Shown here piece after piece: positions 45,753 through 54,459 of a stretch of 64,000 nucleotides of DNA. The stretch covers positions 62,001 through 126,000 of the forward strand of contig NZ_LVJI01000002.1 of the NCBI RefSeq assembly GCF_001637225.1, read 5' to 3'. The position numbers and the translations under genes were made by a program. Within the stretch, counting starts at the first letter, position 1. The number at the start of each line of letters is the position of its first letter. The notes under the pieces were generated by a model. That model saw only the letters and a program-made list of their open reading frames with translations, was not told the origin of the DNA and searched no databases. This DNA is from Paenibacillus antarcticus. GTDB lineage: Bacteria > Bacillota > Bacilli > Paenibacillales > Paenibacillaceae.

Positions 45753-46286
45753 GTGATTTGGGATCTGTTTGTCACTTTTATAAAAGTTGGATTGCTCTCC
45801 TTTGGAGGAGGGTACGCGATTATTCCGATGATTCAGCATGAAGCCATTACTGGCGGATGGTTATCAGAAGCGATATTTCAAGAGGTAGTATCCATCGCTG
45901 GGATGGCGCCAGGCCCAGTCGCGACCAATAGTGCAACATTGATCGGATATCGTGTAGCTGGTATCGAGGGAGCGATTGCATCGACATTAGGCATGGTTCT
46001 ACCTTCTTTTGTGCTCATCATTTTAATATCTGTTTTCTTTTATCAGGTGAGGAATAGCCAATGGATTAAAGCTTCGTTCTATGGTTTGCGTCCAGTGATT
46101 ACGGGATTGATTGCGTATGCCGCGATTCATTTTGGATTTATGGGTAAGGATCAGTCATTTATTAGTTGGCAGACGCCAATTACGCTTATCATCGTATTTG
46201 CTGCACTCTACAGCCTCGTTAAATATAAGCTACATCCACTTACGGTCATTATTGCTTCTGGAATTCTTGGAATTGCATTATTTTAA
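45753..46286 (+). CDS. CHR (chromate) family transporter half 2
   Basis: 177 residues, GTG start with GGGGGG about 7 bp upstream. A second CHR half with VTFIKVGLLSFGGGYAIIPMIQ, then SIAGMAPGPVATNSATLIGYR, and a long C-terminal hydrophobic region. It probably forms an antiparallel heterodimer with the upstream gene product. The next start, that of the formylglycine-generating enzyme, is 38 bp downstream, so cotranscription is likely. Confidence 0.9.
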   Translation: MIWDLFVTFIKVGLLSFGGGYAIIPMIQHEAITGGWLSEAIFQEVVSIAGMAPGPVATNSATLIGYRVAGIEGAIASTLGMVLPSFVLIILISVFFYQVRNSQWIKASFYGLRPVITGLIAYAAIHFGFMGKDQSFISWQTPITLIIVFAALYSLVKYKLHPLTVIIASGILGIALF

Positions 46287-46324
46287 GCAAATACTACTTA
46301 CTACCTAAGATAGGAGACTTGCAC

Positions 46325-47317
46325 ATGCTTGAGAACATGAAGGCTTGCTGCTCAGCTAGCCGTAATCAAGTCGAGGGAAATGGAACCAACGTTATATGTA
46401 GGGATAACCAACCTGCACAAAGTTTCACAAGGGTGAAGGATTTGTCGGGTATGCTCCTTATACCGGGAGGCACATTTCTAATGGGGACGGAAGACAAGGA
46501 AGGATTCCCAGCAGATGGGGAAGGACCCGTGAGGAACGTTAGCGTCTCCAACTTTTTGCTAGATGAAACCGCTGTTACAAATAAACAGTTCGCTACTTTC
46601 ATTGACGAAACAAACTACGTTACGGATGCAGAACGTTTCGGCTGGTCTTACGTATTTCACTCTTTTATTTCCGAAGAGACTGGTAAGAAGGTTACTCAAG
46701 TGGCCTCTCAAACCCCATGGTGGTGGGTGGTAGAGGGAGCGTATTGGCGTCATCCAGAAGGCCCGGATTCCCATGTGAACGACCGCCTTTTGCATCCGGT
46801 TGTCCATATGTCATGGCACGATGCCGACGCCTATTGTCGCTGGGCAGGCAAACGCCTTCCAACGGAAGCAGAGTGGGAGTACGCAGCCCGAGGGGGGCTT
46901 AATCAAAAACGATATCCGTGGGGGGATGAATTGAAACCTAATGGGGAGCATCGATGTAACATTTGGCAAGGAAAGTTTCCGGACAAAAATCATGCCAGCG
47001 ATGGTTATGTAGGTACCGCACCTGTACGGTCCTATATTCCCAACGGGTATGGTCTCTACAATATGTCAGGAAATGCATGGGAATGGTGTAAGGATTGGTT
47101 TACACCGAACTATCACTTGTCATCTGAAATCGTAAACCCGAAAGGACCGATAAAAGGTACGGAACGCTCCATGCGCGGAGGCTCGTTCTTATGCCATAAA
47201 TCCTATTGTAACCGTTATCGTGTAGCAGCCAGAAGCAAGAATACGCCAGACAGCTCATCAGGTAATATCGGCTTTCGTTGTGCAGCGGATACTAGTAACG
47301 AATTCTCACAACAATGA
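46325..47317 (+). CDS. Aerobic formylglycine-generating enzyme (FGE/SUMF1)
   Basis: 330 residues from ATG 46325 (GGAG 8 bp upstream). Copper-dependent oxidase that converts the sulfatase Cys in CxPSR to formylglycine with oxygen. It matches true FGE rather than the broad SUMF1-like group: GGTFLMGTEDKEGFPADGEGP, VVHMSWHDADAYCRWAGKRL, LPTEAEWEYAARGG, and above all the active-site pair in RGGSFLCHKSYCNRYR (Cys290 and Cys295), then NTPDSSSGNIGFRCA. The N-terminal KACCSASR is also seen in FGE proteins. It stands 17 bp before sulfatase 2. Confidence 0.93.
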   Translation: MLENMKACCSASRNQVEGNGTNVICRDNQPAQSFTRVKDLSGMLLIPGGTFLMGTEDKEGFPADGEGPVRNVSVSNFLLDETAVTNKQFATFIDETNYVTDAERFGWSYVFHSFISEETGKKVTQVASQTPWWWVVEGAYWRHPEGPDSHVNDRLLHPVVHMSWHDADAYCRWAGKRLPTEAEWEYAARGGLNQKRYPWGDELKPNGEHRCNIWQGKFPDKNHASDGYVGTAPVRSYIPNGYGLYNMSGNAWEWCKDWFTPNYHLSSEIVNPKGPIKGTERSMRGGSFLCHKSYCNRYRVAARSKNTPDSSSGNIGFRCAADTSNEFSQQ

Positions 47318-47334
47318 GGAGGGATGGGAGAATA

Positions 47335-48795
47335 ATGAAAAGCAAAAACAAAACGCATATTTGGCTGATTACCACTGATCAGATGCGCGCCGATGCTATA
47401 GGAACCGAAAATAACACAATTCGGACCCCCGTGCTTGATAAGTTGGCTGCGGAAGGAACCGTAATGGCAAATGCTTACTGTGCGAGCCCTGTATGTACGC
47501 CATCTCGAGCTTCCATCTTCACAGGTCGGTATCCCCATGTCCATGGTGCATGGAATATCGGTGTATCACTAGATGAGAATGAGATAACGTTAGGCGATTA
47601 TTTGAAACAGGAGGACTATCGGACAGTTGGTGTTGGGAAGATGCATTTTCGCCCGCAATGCAAGACGGACTTTTCCTCCGAGCCAGAAGACGTGGCTATT
47701 CGTGATCGCGGCAGGGAAAAGGACAACACTTATTATGGCTTGGACGAACATCACATTTCCGAGGATAACGTGATGGGTGAGTATCTGGACTGGCTTCGAC
47801 TACGTGATCCGCGTGTAGCAGAGCGCTTTGAACTAGATCGATACCGGTCTAAGGATGCAGAACATGATGTTTGGGAGAGCGACATGCCGGCGGAGCTTCA
47901 CCAGACCTACTGGATGGCAGAGAAGAGTATTGATGCAATCATGGCGCATGATACGCAACAACCGCTTTTTCTATGGACGAGCTTCGTAGATCCTCATCAT
48001 CCATTTGATCCACCTAAAGCTTATGCCAAGCTGTATGAGGACGCAGATATTGTAATCCCACGCTCCGAACCTGATGAGTTGAAGCTCCGGCCGAAGCACC
48101 TACTTCATCAAAGTTCAAACGGTTATTGGCCAGGAGGAGGAGAACCACATCCGTACTCTGAAGAACATCTAGGAAGATTAATCCGCAATTATTATGGAAT
48201 GATCACGTTTATAGACGAGCAAATCGGGCGTATCAAGGACGCTTGGCAGCAAAAGGGCATATACGATGATGTTCTGGTCGTGTTTACGAGTGACCATGGG
48301 GAATTGCTCGGCGATCATGGGTTGATGTACAAAGGACCGTGGTTCTACGAAGGTTTGACACGTATTCCCATGATTATTCGAGGTCCTGGAATTGCACAGG
48401 GAACAAGAACAAACGCCTTGATGGAGCATGTCGATATCGTACCTACACTACTGGATGCGATAGGTCTAGAACGGCCATATGGCGTGCAGGGCTTATCACA
48501 ATTGGACGTACTTAATAGGCAGAAGATATACGTACGGGATTCTGCCATCACCTCTTATGATGCACACGATCGCGGCATTCAAGCGAAATGCTTGCGGACG
48601 GACCGTTACAAGCTTGTTGTGTTCGCTGGTGAGGCGTACGGCGAGCTGTATGATTTGCTAGAAGATCCGGACGAGCGTTGCAATCTGTTTTTTGATCACG
48701 TGTCACGCGAGCTAAAACTTAATTTGATGGAGATGCTCACTCACCGGCTTATCCAAGATCAAGATCCACTTCCGGAACGAAGAACGAACTGGTAA
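47335..48795 (+). CDS. Sulfatase 2 (S1 family, Cys type)
   Basis: 486 residues from ATG 47335 (GGGAG 4-5 bp upstream; an ATG at 47314 overlapping the FGE stop is in frame). No signal peptide. IWLITTDQMRADAIG holds the metal-binding Asp; YCASPVCTPSRASIFTGRYP is the active site with Cys54; then TSFVDPHHPFDPP, FTSDHGELLGDHG and MIIRGPG. It is closest in style to sulfatases acting on glycosaminoglycan or mucin sugars. It belongs to the FGE operon, so its maturation is probably oxygen-dependent. Confidence 0.93.
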   Translation: MKSKNKTHIWLITTDQMRADAIGTENNTIRTPVLDKLAAEGTVMANAYCASPVCTPSRASIFTGRYPHVHGAWNIGVSLDENEITLGDYLKQEDYRTVGVGKMHFRPQCKTDFSSEPEDVAIRDRGREKDNTYYGLDEHHISEDNVMGEYLDWLRLRDPRVAERFELDRYRSKDAEHDVWESDMPAELHQTYWMAEKSIDAIMAHDTQQPLFLWTSFVDPHHPFDPPKAYAKLYEDADIVIPRSEPDELKLRPKHLLHQSSNGYWPGGGEPHPYSEEHLGRLIRNYYGMITFIDEQIGRIKDAWQQKGIYDDVLVVFTSDHGELLGDHGLMYKGPWFYEGLTRIPMIIRGPGIAQGTRTNALMEHVDIVPTLLDAIGLERPYGVQGLSQLDVLNRQKIYVRDSAITSYDAHDRGIQAKCLRTDRYKLVVFAGEAYGELYDLLEDPDERCNLFFDHVSRELKLNLMEMLTHRLIQDQDPLPERRTNW

Positions 48796-48844
48796 CCAAA
48801 TCGAGTAAAAAGGTCTACATATTAATATTGGAGGAGATATGACT

Positions 48845-50197
48845 ATGGGAGAAGCTCGTAAACCTAACGTTATTGTATTTTTCACAGATCAGCAAAGATG
48901 GGATACAACAGGAGTTCATGGTAATCCGCTTGATCTTACGCCAAATTTTGATTGGATGGCTGGGGCAGGCACACATCTTTATAATAGCTTTACCTGTCAG
49001 CCAGTGTGTGGTCCTGCTAGGTCTTGTTTGCAATCCGGCAAGTACGCTACCACAACGGGTTGCTACAGGAATGACATTCCATTACCGCAGACTACCCCAA
49101 CATTGGCTCATTATTTCAAGGATGCAGGTTATCAAACTGGGTATATAGGGAAATGGCATTTAGCAGAAGATGAGCCGGTACCTATTGAACAGCGTGGAGG
49201 CTACGAATATTGGCTTGGATCGAACATACTAGAGTTTTCTTCTGATGCTTATGATACCGTTGTATACAATAATGATTGTGAGGAAGTGAAGCTACCAGGA
49301 TATCGCGTGGATGCTTTTACAGATGCAGCTATACGATATATCGACGCTCAAAAGGATAATCCGTTCTTCTTGTTTCTTTCTTTCCTAGAGCCGCATCATC
49401 AGAACAACTTTGATAATTACCCCGCTCCACATGGTTATGCTGAGCGATATGCAGGTCGATGGATGCCACCAGATTTAGAGGAACTAAGAGGGAATGCCGG
49501 AAGGAGTCTTGGAGGTTATTACGGCATGGTCAAACGCCTTGATGAAGCTTTAGGAAGATTATTTGATACACTCCGTAGTTTGGATATGATGGAAAATACC
49601 ATTGTTTTATTTACATCCGATCATGGCTGTCATTTTAAAACTCGAAACGGAGAATATAAGCGTTCCTGCCATGACAGTTCTATCCGTGTACCGTCTGCAC
49701 TGTACGGTCCCGGGTTCAAATCAGGTGGTCAGCTTCATGAGTTAGTAAGTCTAATCGATCTTCCACCGACGCTGCTTGATGCCGCAGGAATTAGGGTGCC
49801 AGAAGATATGCAAGGGCACTCCATCCTTCCGTTGGTTAAGGGAGAAAGGGAGGATTGGCAGAAGGAAGTGTTCGTCCAGATCAGTGAGTCCCAAGTAGCT
49901 AGATCGATCCGTACCGATCGCTATAAATATTGTGTCGTTGCGAGCGACAAACACGCTGTGGACGATGCCGGATCTGACAGTTACGAGGAAGCGATGTTCT
50001 ATGATCTGCATGCTGATCCATATGAACTAGATAACTTAATCAATATGGAAACTTACGGAGATATCATTGATCATCTTCGCGCTAGACTGATCGCAAGAAT
50101 GGTAGAAGCGGGAGAGTCTGCACCGATCATTGTTTCTCATCCTCGTAAATTTGTTAAAGTCAGAACGCCAGATGTTAGTACGCTTCGTCATCAATAA
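48845..50197 (+). CDS. Sulfatase 3 (S1 family, Cys type)
   Basis: 450 residues from ATG 48845 (GGAGGAG 8 bp upstream; ATG 48839 is too close). No signal peptide. NVIVFFTDQQRWDTTGVHG and CQPVCGPARSCLQSGKYA (active-site Cys55 in the CxPAR variant), then FLSFLEPHHQNNF, FTSDHGCHFKTRNGEYK and the C-terminal SLIDLPPTLLDAAGI. The Ala in place of Ser in CxPSR is common in S1 sulfatases and does not prevent maturation. It lies 49 bp after sulfatase 2. Confidence 0.92.
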   Translation: MGEARKPNVIVFFTDQQRWDTTGVHGNPLDLTPNFDWMAGAGTHLYNSFTCQPVCGPARSCLQSGKYATTTGCYRNDIPLPQTTPTLAHYFKDAGYQTGYIGKWHLAEDEPVPIEQRGGYEYWLGSNILEFSSDAYDTVVYNNDCEEVKLPGYRVDAFTDAAIRYIDAQKDNPFFLFLSFLEPHHQNNFDNYPAPHGYAERYAGRWMPPDLEELRGNAGRSLGGYYGMVKRLDEALGRLFDTLRSLDMMENTIVLFTSDHGCHFKTRNGEYKRSCHDSSIRVPSALYGPGFKSGGQLHELVSLIDLPPTLLDAAGIRVPEDMQGHSILPLVKGEREDWQKEVFVQISESQVARSIRTDRYKYCVVASDKHAVDDAGSDSYEEAMFYDLHADPYELDNLINMETYGDIIDHLRARLIARMVEAGESAPIIVSHPRKFVKVRTPDVSTLRHQ

Positions 50198-50241
50198 GGA
50201 TTTGAATGTTGTAACATACGGCAAGTGGGGAGGAATACCTT

Positions 50242-51090
50242 ATGGCTATATTTCAGTTCAATCCATTTCGTCCATCGGAATCCTCACGTAATCTCCACCT
50301 ACTGTTTTGGGGCAAGGAAGATTGTGCGCCGGGACATACTGTAGGACCAGGTGTCAGAGACGTATATAAGATACATTTCATACATAAAGGGAAGGGAAGC
50401 GTTCGTGTAGGAACAGACACACATACGCTTGTAGCAGGTCAGGCGTTCCTGATCATTCCTAATGTAGTCTACTATTACGAAGCAGACCATGACGAACCAT
50501 GGACATATTCATGGGTTGGATTCGAGGGGACGGACGTGCTAGAGATTCTGAGTCGAACCTTGGTATCTCCAACGAGCCCTATTTTTCCAATGGATAATCG
50601 AGTGATGCCAACGTTATATGATCAGTTAACAAGTGTTGATCTGGCGAGTGGAGCTGTAGACTTACGTTTGCAGGCTATTTTATATGATTTCATGGCATCA
50701 TGGGTGGAAGTAACTTCTGATTCCTCTGTTCCTATTCTGATGTCGGGGAGACAAGAAGCCTATGTACATCAAACGCTAGAATTCTTACATACGCACTACA
50801 GCGAAGATATCTCATTGGAGAGTCATGCTGATTCTCTGGGGCTTGACCGTAAACATCTAAGCACGATTTTCAAAAAAGCACTCGACGTGCCACCTCGTCT
50901 ATACTTGCTTCATTACCGTATGAATAAGGCATGTGAACTCCTTGCCATGAGAGAATTCACAATTGGAGAGGTGGCAAGATCGGTTGGATATCATGATCCG
51001 TTATTGTTTTCCCGGATGTTCAAGAAGGTAATAGGAGTTTCTCCGAAAAAGTATCAAAACAACATTCATAAATCAGACATTAATCCATAA
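50242..51090 (+). CDS. AraC-family transcriptional regulator
   Basis: 282 residues, ATG with GGGGAGG 8-9 bp upstream. N-terminal cupin-type sugar-binding domain (about 1-150; VYKIHFIHKGKGSVRVGTDT, LVAGQAFLIIPNVVYYYEAD, the AraC-like WTYSWVGFEG), then a double HTH (about 180-278; LESHADSLGLDRKHLSTIFKK and IGEVARSVGYHDPLLFSRMFKK). It lies 44 bp after sulfatase 3 and likely senses a sugar released by the pathway. Confidence 0.92.
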   Translation: MAIFQFNPFRPSESSRNLHLLFWGKEDCAPGHTVGPGVRDVYKIHFIHKGKGSVRVGTDTHTLVAGQAFLIIPNVVYYYEADHDEPWTYSWVGFEGTDVLEILSRTLVSPTSPIFPMDNRVMPTLYDQLTSVDLASGAVDLRLQAILYDFMASWVEVTSDSSVPILMSGRQEAYVHQTLEFLHTHYSEDISLESHADSLGLDRKHLSTIFKKALDVPPRLYLLHYRMNKACELLAMREFTIGEVARSVGYHDPLLFSRMFKKVIGVSPKKYQNNIHKSDINP

Positions 51091-51168
51091 ACTGCGTCCT
51101 TCCTGTCATGGGATATTATCAAAGTGTTGCCTATAATAAGTATGATAATAGTGAAGGAGTGATTATGA

Positions 51169-52158
51169 ATGGTATATTCAGCAGATGATAAGCGCTATGA
51201 AATGATGACATATAGAAGATGTGGCACAAGTGGATTGAAGTTACCAGCGATTTCACTTGGATTGTGGCATAATTTCGGAGGAATAGATACGTTTGAGAAT
51301 GGACGAGCAATGATAAGAAGAGCGTTCGATTTAGGGATTACACATTTCGATCTAGCTAACAACTACGGTCCGCCCGCAGGTTCAGCAGAGGAGACTTTCG
51401 GCAGACTCTTAAGGGAAGATTTAAAGGCTTATCGTGATGAGATGATTATCTCGACTAAAGCGGGATATTACATGTGGCCGGGACCCTACGGAGAATGGGG
51501 ATCCAAGAAAAGCCTCGTTGCAAGTCTTGATCAAAGCTTAACTAGATTAGGACTCGACTATGTGGATATTTACTATCACCATAGACCAGATCAAGATACA
51601 CCCCTTGAAGAGACGATGGCTGCACTCGATTTAGTCGTTCGTCAAGGGAAGGCACTTTATGTTGGACTCTCGAATTATTCACCTGAGATGACGATCGAAG
51701 CCTCACGTATTCTGAGAAGACTAGGAACACCATGCTTGATTCACCAACCACAATATTCGATGTTAGGACGCGGTCCTGAACAAGGGTTACTTCATGTGTT
51801 AGAGGAGGAAGGAATAGGTTCTATTGCGTTCTCTCCATTACATAAAGGCATTCTAACGGATCGTTACTTAAATGGTATCTCGGCAGACTCGAGAGCTGCG
51901 GGTCCGAGCGTATTCATGAATCCTTCGGAACTGACCGAAGATCTATTGGCTAAGGTGGCCAAACTTAATGATATGGCATTGGAACGCGGACAGAAGTTGT
52001 CCCAAATGGCATTAGCTTGGACACTTCGCGGTGGACATGTCACTTCTGCCCTGATTGGGGCAAGTAAGGTTAGCCAAATTGAAGATGCTGTAGGTACAAT
52101 CAATAATCTAACCTTCACCGACGAGGAACTTACACGAATCGATCATATATTGGCTTGA
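51169..52158 (+). CDS. Aldo/keto reductase, YghZ/Gpr type
   Basis: 329 residues, ATG with AAGGAG 9 bp upstream. NADPH-dependent reductase of the AKR14/YghZ type (L-glyceraldehyde 3-phosphate reductase in E. coli). The catalytic tetrad can be seen: Asp and Tyr in FDLANNYGPPAGSAEETFG, Lys in ISTKAGYYMWPGPYGEWGS, His in VDIYYHHRPD. The long GPYGEWGS loop and MLGRGPEQGLL are typical of this subgroup. It is 78 bp after the AraC gene and may reduce sugar aldehydes, but it could be independent of the glycan locus. Confidence 0.9.
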   Translation: MVYSADDKRYEMMTYRRCGTSGLKLPAISLGLWHNFGGIDTFENGRAMIRRAFDLGITHFDLANNYGPPAGSAEETFGRLLREDLKAYRDEMIISTKAGYYMWPGPYGEWGSKKSLVASLDQSLTRLGLDYVDIYYHHRPDQDTPLEETMAALDLVVRQGKALYVGLSNYSPEMTIEASRILRRLGTPCLIHQPQYSMLGRGPEQGLLHVLEEEGIGSIAFSPLHKGILTDRYLNGISADSRAAGPSVFMNPSELTEDLLAKVAKLNDMALERGQKLSQMALAWTLRGGHVTSALIGASKVSQIEDAVGTINNLTFTDEELTRIDHILA

Positions 52159-52177
52159 TCGTAATAGATATTCTGGG

Positions 52178-52219
52178 AGGAACATCGATGACCACTATGG
52201 TCAATCGATGTTCCTTTTT
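52178..52219 (+). terminator. Intrinsic terminator after the aldo/keto reductase
   Basis: AGGAACATCGATGACC (from 52178) pairs with GGTCAATCGATGTTCCT (from 52199) with one bulged base, followed by TTTTT. Confidence 0.88.
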
Positions 52220-52303
52220 CCTATGATAATATTTATGATAAAATAAGTTGTTGGTTCATAATAAGAGAACGGCGCATAAGAAGTACAAAAGGAGATAACC
52301 TAT

Positions 52304-53317
52304 ATGTCTGAAGCAATTGAAGTGTTTAGAGGGGAATTTGTTGAGAGTTCACACCACATTCACGTAGCTGTAGTAAACCATGAAGGAAAGCTACTGTATT
52401 CATATGGAGATCCGAACCGATTGACGTTTCCGCGTTCGGCTATGAAGCCATTTCAAGCCGTTCCACTGGTAGAGACGGGCACAGCGAAGGCATTGGGATA
52501 TAACGCTGCGGAGATTTCAATAAGTTGTGCATCCCATAGTGGGGAGACATTTCATCGTGAAGCCGTGATGAATATTCTTGGAAGAGCCAACTTGAGAGAA
52601 AGTGATCTACAGTGTGGGACCCATGTGCCGAGGGATTCAGCTAGTTACAAACAGCTGATTCGAGAAGGTAAGGAACTCACCCCCATATTCAGTAATTGCT
52701 CGGGTAAACATTCTGGGATGCTGGCTACAGCGGTGCATATGAATGAGGATATTCACACGTACCCTGAGATCGGGCATCCAGTTCAACAGCGAATTCTAAG
52801 GGTGATTGAAGAAGTCTGTCAGTTTCCTAAGGAACAAATAGGTATTAGTGTAGATGGTTGTGGTCTGCCAGTACACCAAATCCCACTCTATAATGCTGCA
52901 CTCGGCTTCGCTCGATTGGCACATCCAGAGGGAACAGTAACTGAGGAGAGAGCTAAGGCGTTATCTACCATCCGAGATGCGATGATGGAGCGACCGGAAA
53001 TGGTTGCTGGAACGAAACGGTTTGATACGGATGTCATGAGAACCTTTAAAGGGAATATCGTCTCTAAACTAGGGGCTGAAGGGGTACAGTGTATAGGCAT
53101 CGTCGATCGAGGTATTGGAATCGCTATTAAGACTGAGGATGGAACGGATCGTGCAGCAGGCGTTGCGGCGATGGAAGTATTAAGACAACTGGGGATCGGT
53201 GACGATACCACAAATGAATTGCTGAAAGATTACATCCATGCACCCGTACTGAATGCGAGAAATGTAAAGATTGGTGTTGTGAAGGCGAACTTTGTTTTGA
53301 ATCCGGCTGTGATGTAG
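52304..53317 (+). CDS. L-asparaginase II family protein
   Basis: 337 residues, ATG with AAAGGAG upstream. Belongs to the asparaginase II family (PF06089), unrelated to the classic type I/II enzymes and first seen in Rhizobium. Signatures: TFPRSAMKPFQAVPLVETG, ISISCASHSGE, THVPRDSASYKQLIREG, FSNCSGKHSGML and ISVDGCGLPVH. It hydrolyses asparagine to aspartate and ammonia. No signal peptide. It is a single-gene unit between terminators. Confidence 0.92.
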   Translation: MSEAIEVFRGEFVESSHHIHVAVVNHEGKLLYSYGDPNRLTFPRSAMKPFQAVPLVETGTAKALGYNAAEISISCASHSGETFHREAVMNILGRANLRESDLQCGTHVPRDSASYKQLIREGKELTPIFSNCSGKHSGMLATAVHMNEDIHTYPEIGHPVQQRILRVIEEVCQFPKEQIGISVDGCGLPVHQIPLYNAALGFARLAHPEGTVTEERAKALSTIRDAMMERPEMVAGTKRFDTDVMRTFKGNIVSKLGAEGVQCIGIVDRGIGIAIKTEDGTDRAAGVAAMEVLRQLGIGDDTTNELLKDYIHAPVLNARNVKIGVVKANFVLNPAVM

Positions 53318-53344
53318 AAGTAATCTTTTGAATAATAAGTTGAT

Positions 53345-53379
53345 ACCCACTCTGAGATTGTAATTCAGGGTGGGTTTTT
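53345..53379 (+). terminator. Intrinsic terminator after the asparaginase
   Basis: ACCCACTCTGA pairs with TCAGGGTGGGT (one G-U), followed by TTTT. Confidence 0.82.
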
Positions 53380-53538
53380 GTTAGTTTTTAGAAGTGTGAA
53401 GGCTTTTAATTAATATAATTTTTGGGATATTGAGGAACTTTATCTATTTATTAATAGTGTATTGGAATATTTTATAATATAATTATTCAGTTAAGTTAAT
53501 TAACTTTAATACATATCTCAAGGAGGTTTAAGGTTCAA

Positions 53539-54372
53539 ATGAAAAAGAGATCAATCATTACCGGAAAGATCCTATTGACCTTTTTTATCTTTGCTATTGT
53601 ACTAGCTTTAGGATCAATGTTACTTTCTGTTTCTAACGGGGGAGAAATGACTACATCAAGTTCAATCCTTATCTCAACGGTAAGTATGATGCTAGCCCCA
53701 TTCCTAACATATGTGATTTTTGAGAAAAAGAATAAATGGAGTATGGGATTACAACAGTCCTATGCAGTGAAAAGTATGGTACAAGGATTAATGGCAGGCA
53801 TTTTATTGATAAGTATGAGTTTTCTCGTAATTTGGCTGTTTAATGGGTTGCAGATCGACTCCATTCAATATGATTCCGAAACACTTCGTGGGGTTGGCAT
53901 TAGCTTTGGTTTGTTTATTCTAGTAGCGTTTAGTGAAGAAATCTTATTTCGGGGTTACATTCAAGGATTATTAAGAAATCATTATGGGGCGAATAGAGCT
54001 ATTATCCATTCGTCTATCCTTTTCGCATTACTACATATTATGAATCCTGGAATTTTATCAACGCCTTTTACACTTATCAATATATTTCTAATTGGAATAT
54101 TCTTTGCGGTTACACGTGAATTGACAGGTGGGATATGGTTACCGATTGGATTTCATCTGACGTGGAATTTCTTCCAAGGAAATATCTTTGGATTTGCTGT
54201 CTCAGGTACGGATAGCAAGACAATTATCTCAATAAGTACACAAGGAAATAGTCTCATTTCAGGAGGAGAATTTGGAGCAGAAGGAAGTATTCTGGCTACA
54301 GTGATCATCTTAATTGCATGTATAATTGTCATAAAAATAAGAAAAACGAAGCCTACGCCACTGTCATTCTGA
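53539..54372 (+). CDS. CPBP-family intramembrane glutamic endopeptidase
   Basis: 277 residues, ATG with AGGAGG upstream. About eight membrane helices. The protease motifs are present: FSEEILFRGYIQGLLR (EExxxR), SILFALLHIMNPG (FxxxH) and the later WLPIGFHLTWNFFQGNIFG (HxxxN). Family members trim prenylated or peptide substrates and include bacteriocin self-immunity proteins. It converges with the array of four small membrane protein genes, separated by a strong bidirectional terminator. Confidence 0.9.
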   Translation: MKKRSIITGKILLTFFIFAIVLALGSMLLSVSNGGEMTTSSSILISTVSMMLAPFLTYVIFEKKNKWSMGLQQSYAVKSMVQGLMAGILLISMSFLVIWLFNGLQIDSIQYDSETLRGVGISFGLFILVAFSEEILFRGYIQGLLRNHYGANRAIIHSSILFALLHIMNPGILSTPFTLINIFLIGIFFAVTRELTGGIWLPIGFHLTWNFFQGNIFGFAVSGTDSKTIISISTQGNSLISGGEFGAEGSILATVIILIACIIVIKIRKTKPTPLSF

Positions 54373-54406
54373 CTAATTAGCTAGTGTTTATAGCTTTATG
54401 CGTTGC

Positions 54407-54459
54407 ATAACAAATAGAAGCCCTGACCACCTTGTGTGGTTGGGGCTTCTATTTGTTAT
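54407..54459. terminator. Long bidirectional terminator
   Basis: A 24-bp hairpin: 54407-54430 pairs with 54436-54459 through CAAATAGAAGCCC/GGGCTTCTATTTG and ACCAC/GTGGT, with two G-U pairs. The right arm overlaps the last base of the minus-strand array gene stop. Confidence 0.9.

Noticed and set aside
45102..46286. A simple chromate resistance island
   Set aside because: No other metal resistance genes, and the pair lies in the same direction and close to FGE and sulfatase genes; the sulfate link is more economical, but still a hypothesis.
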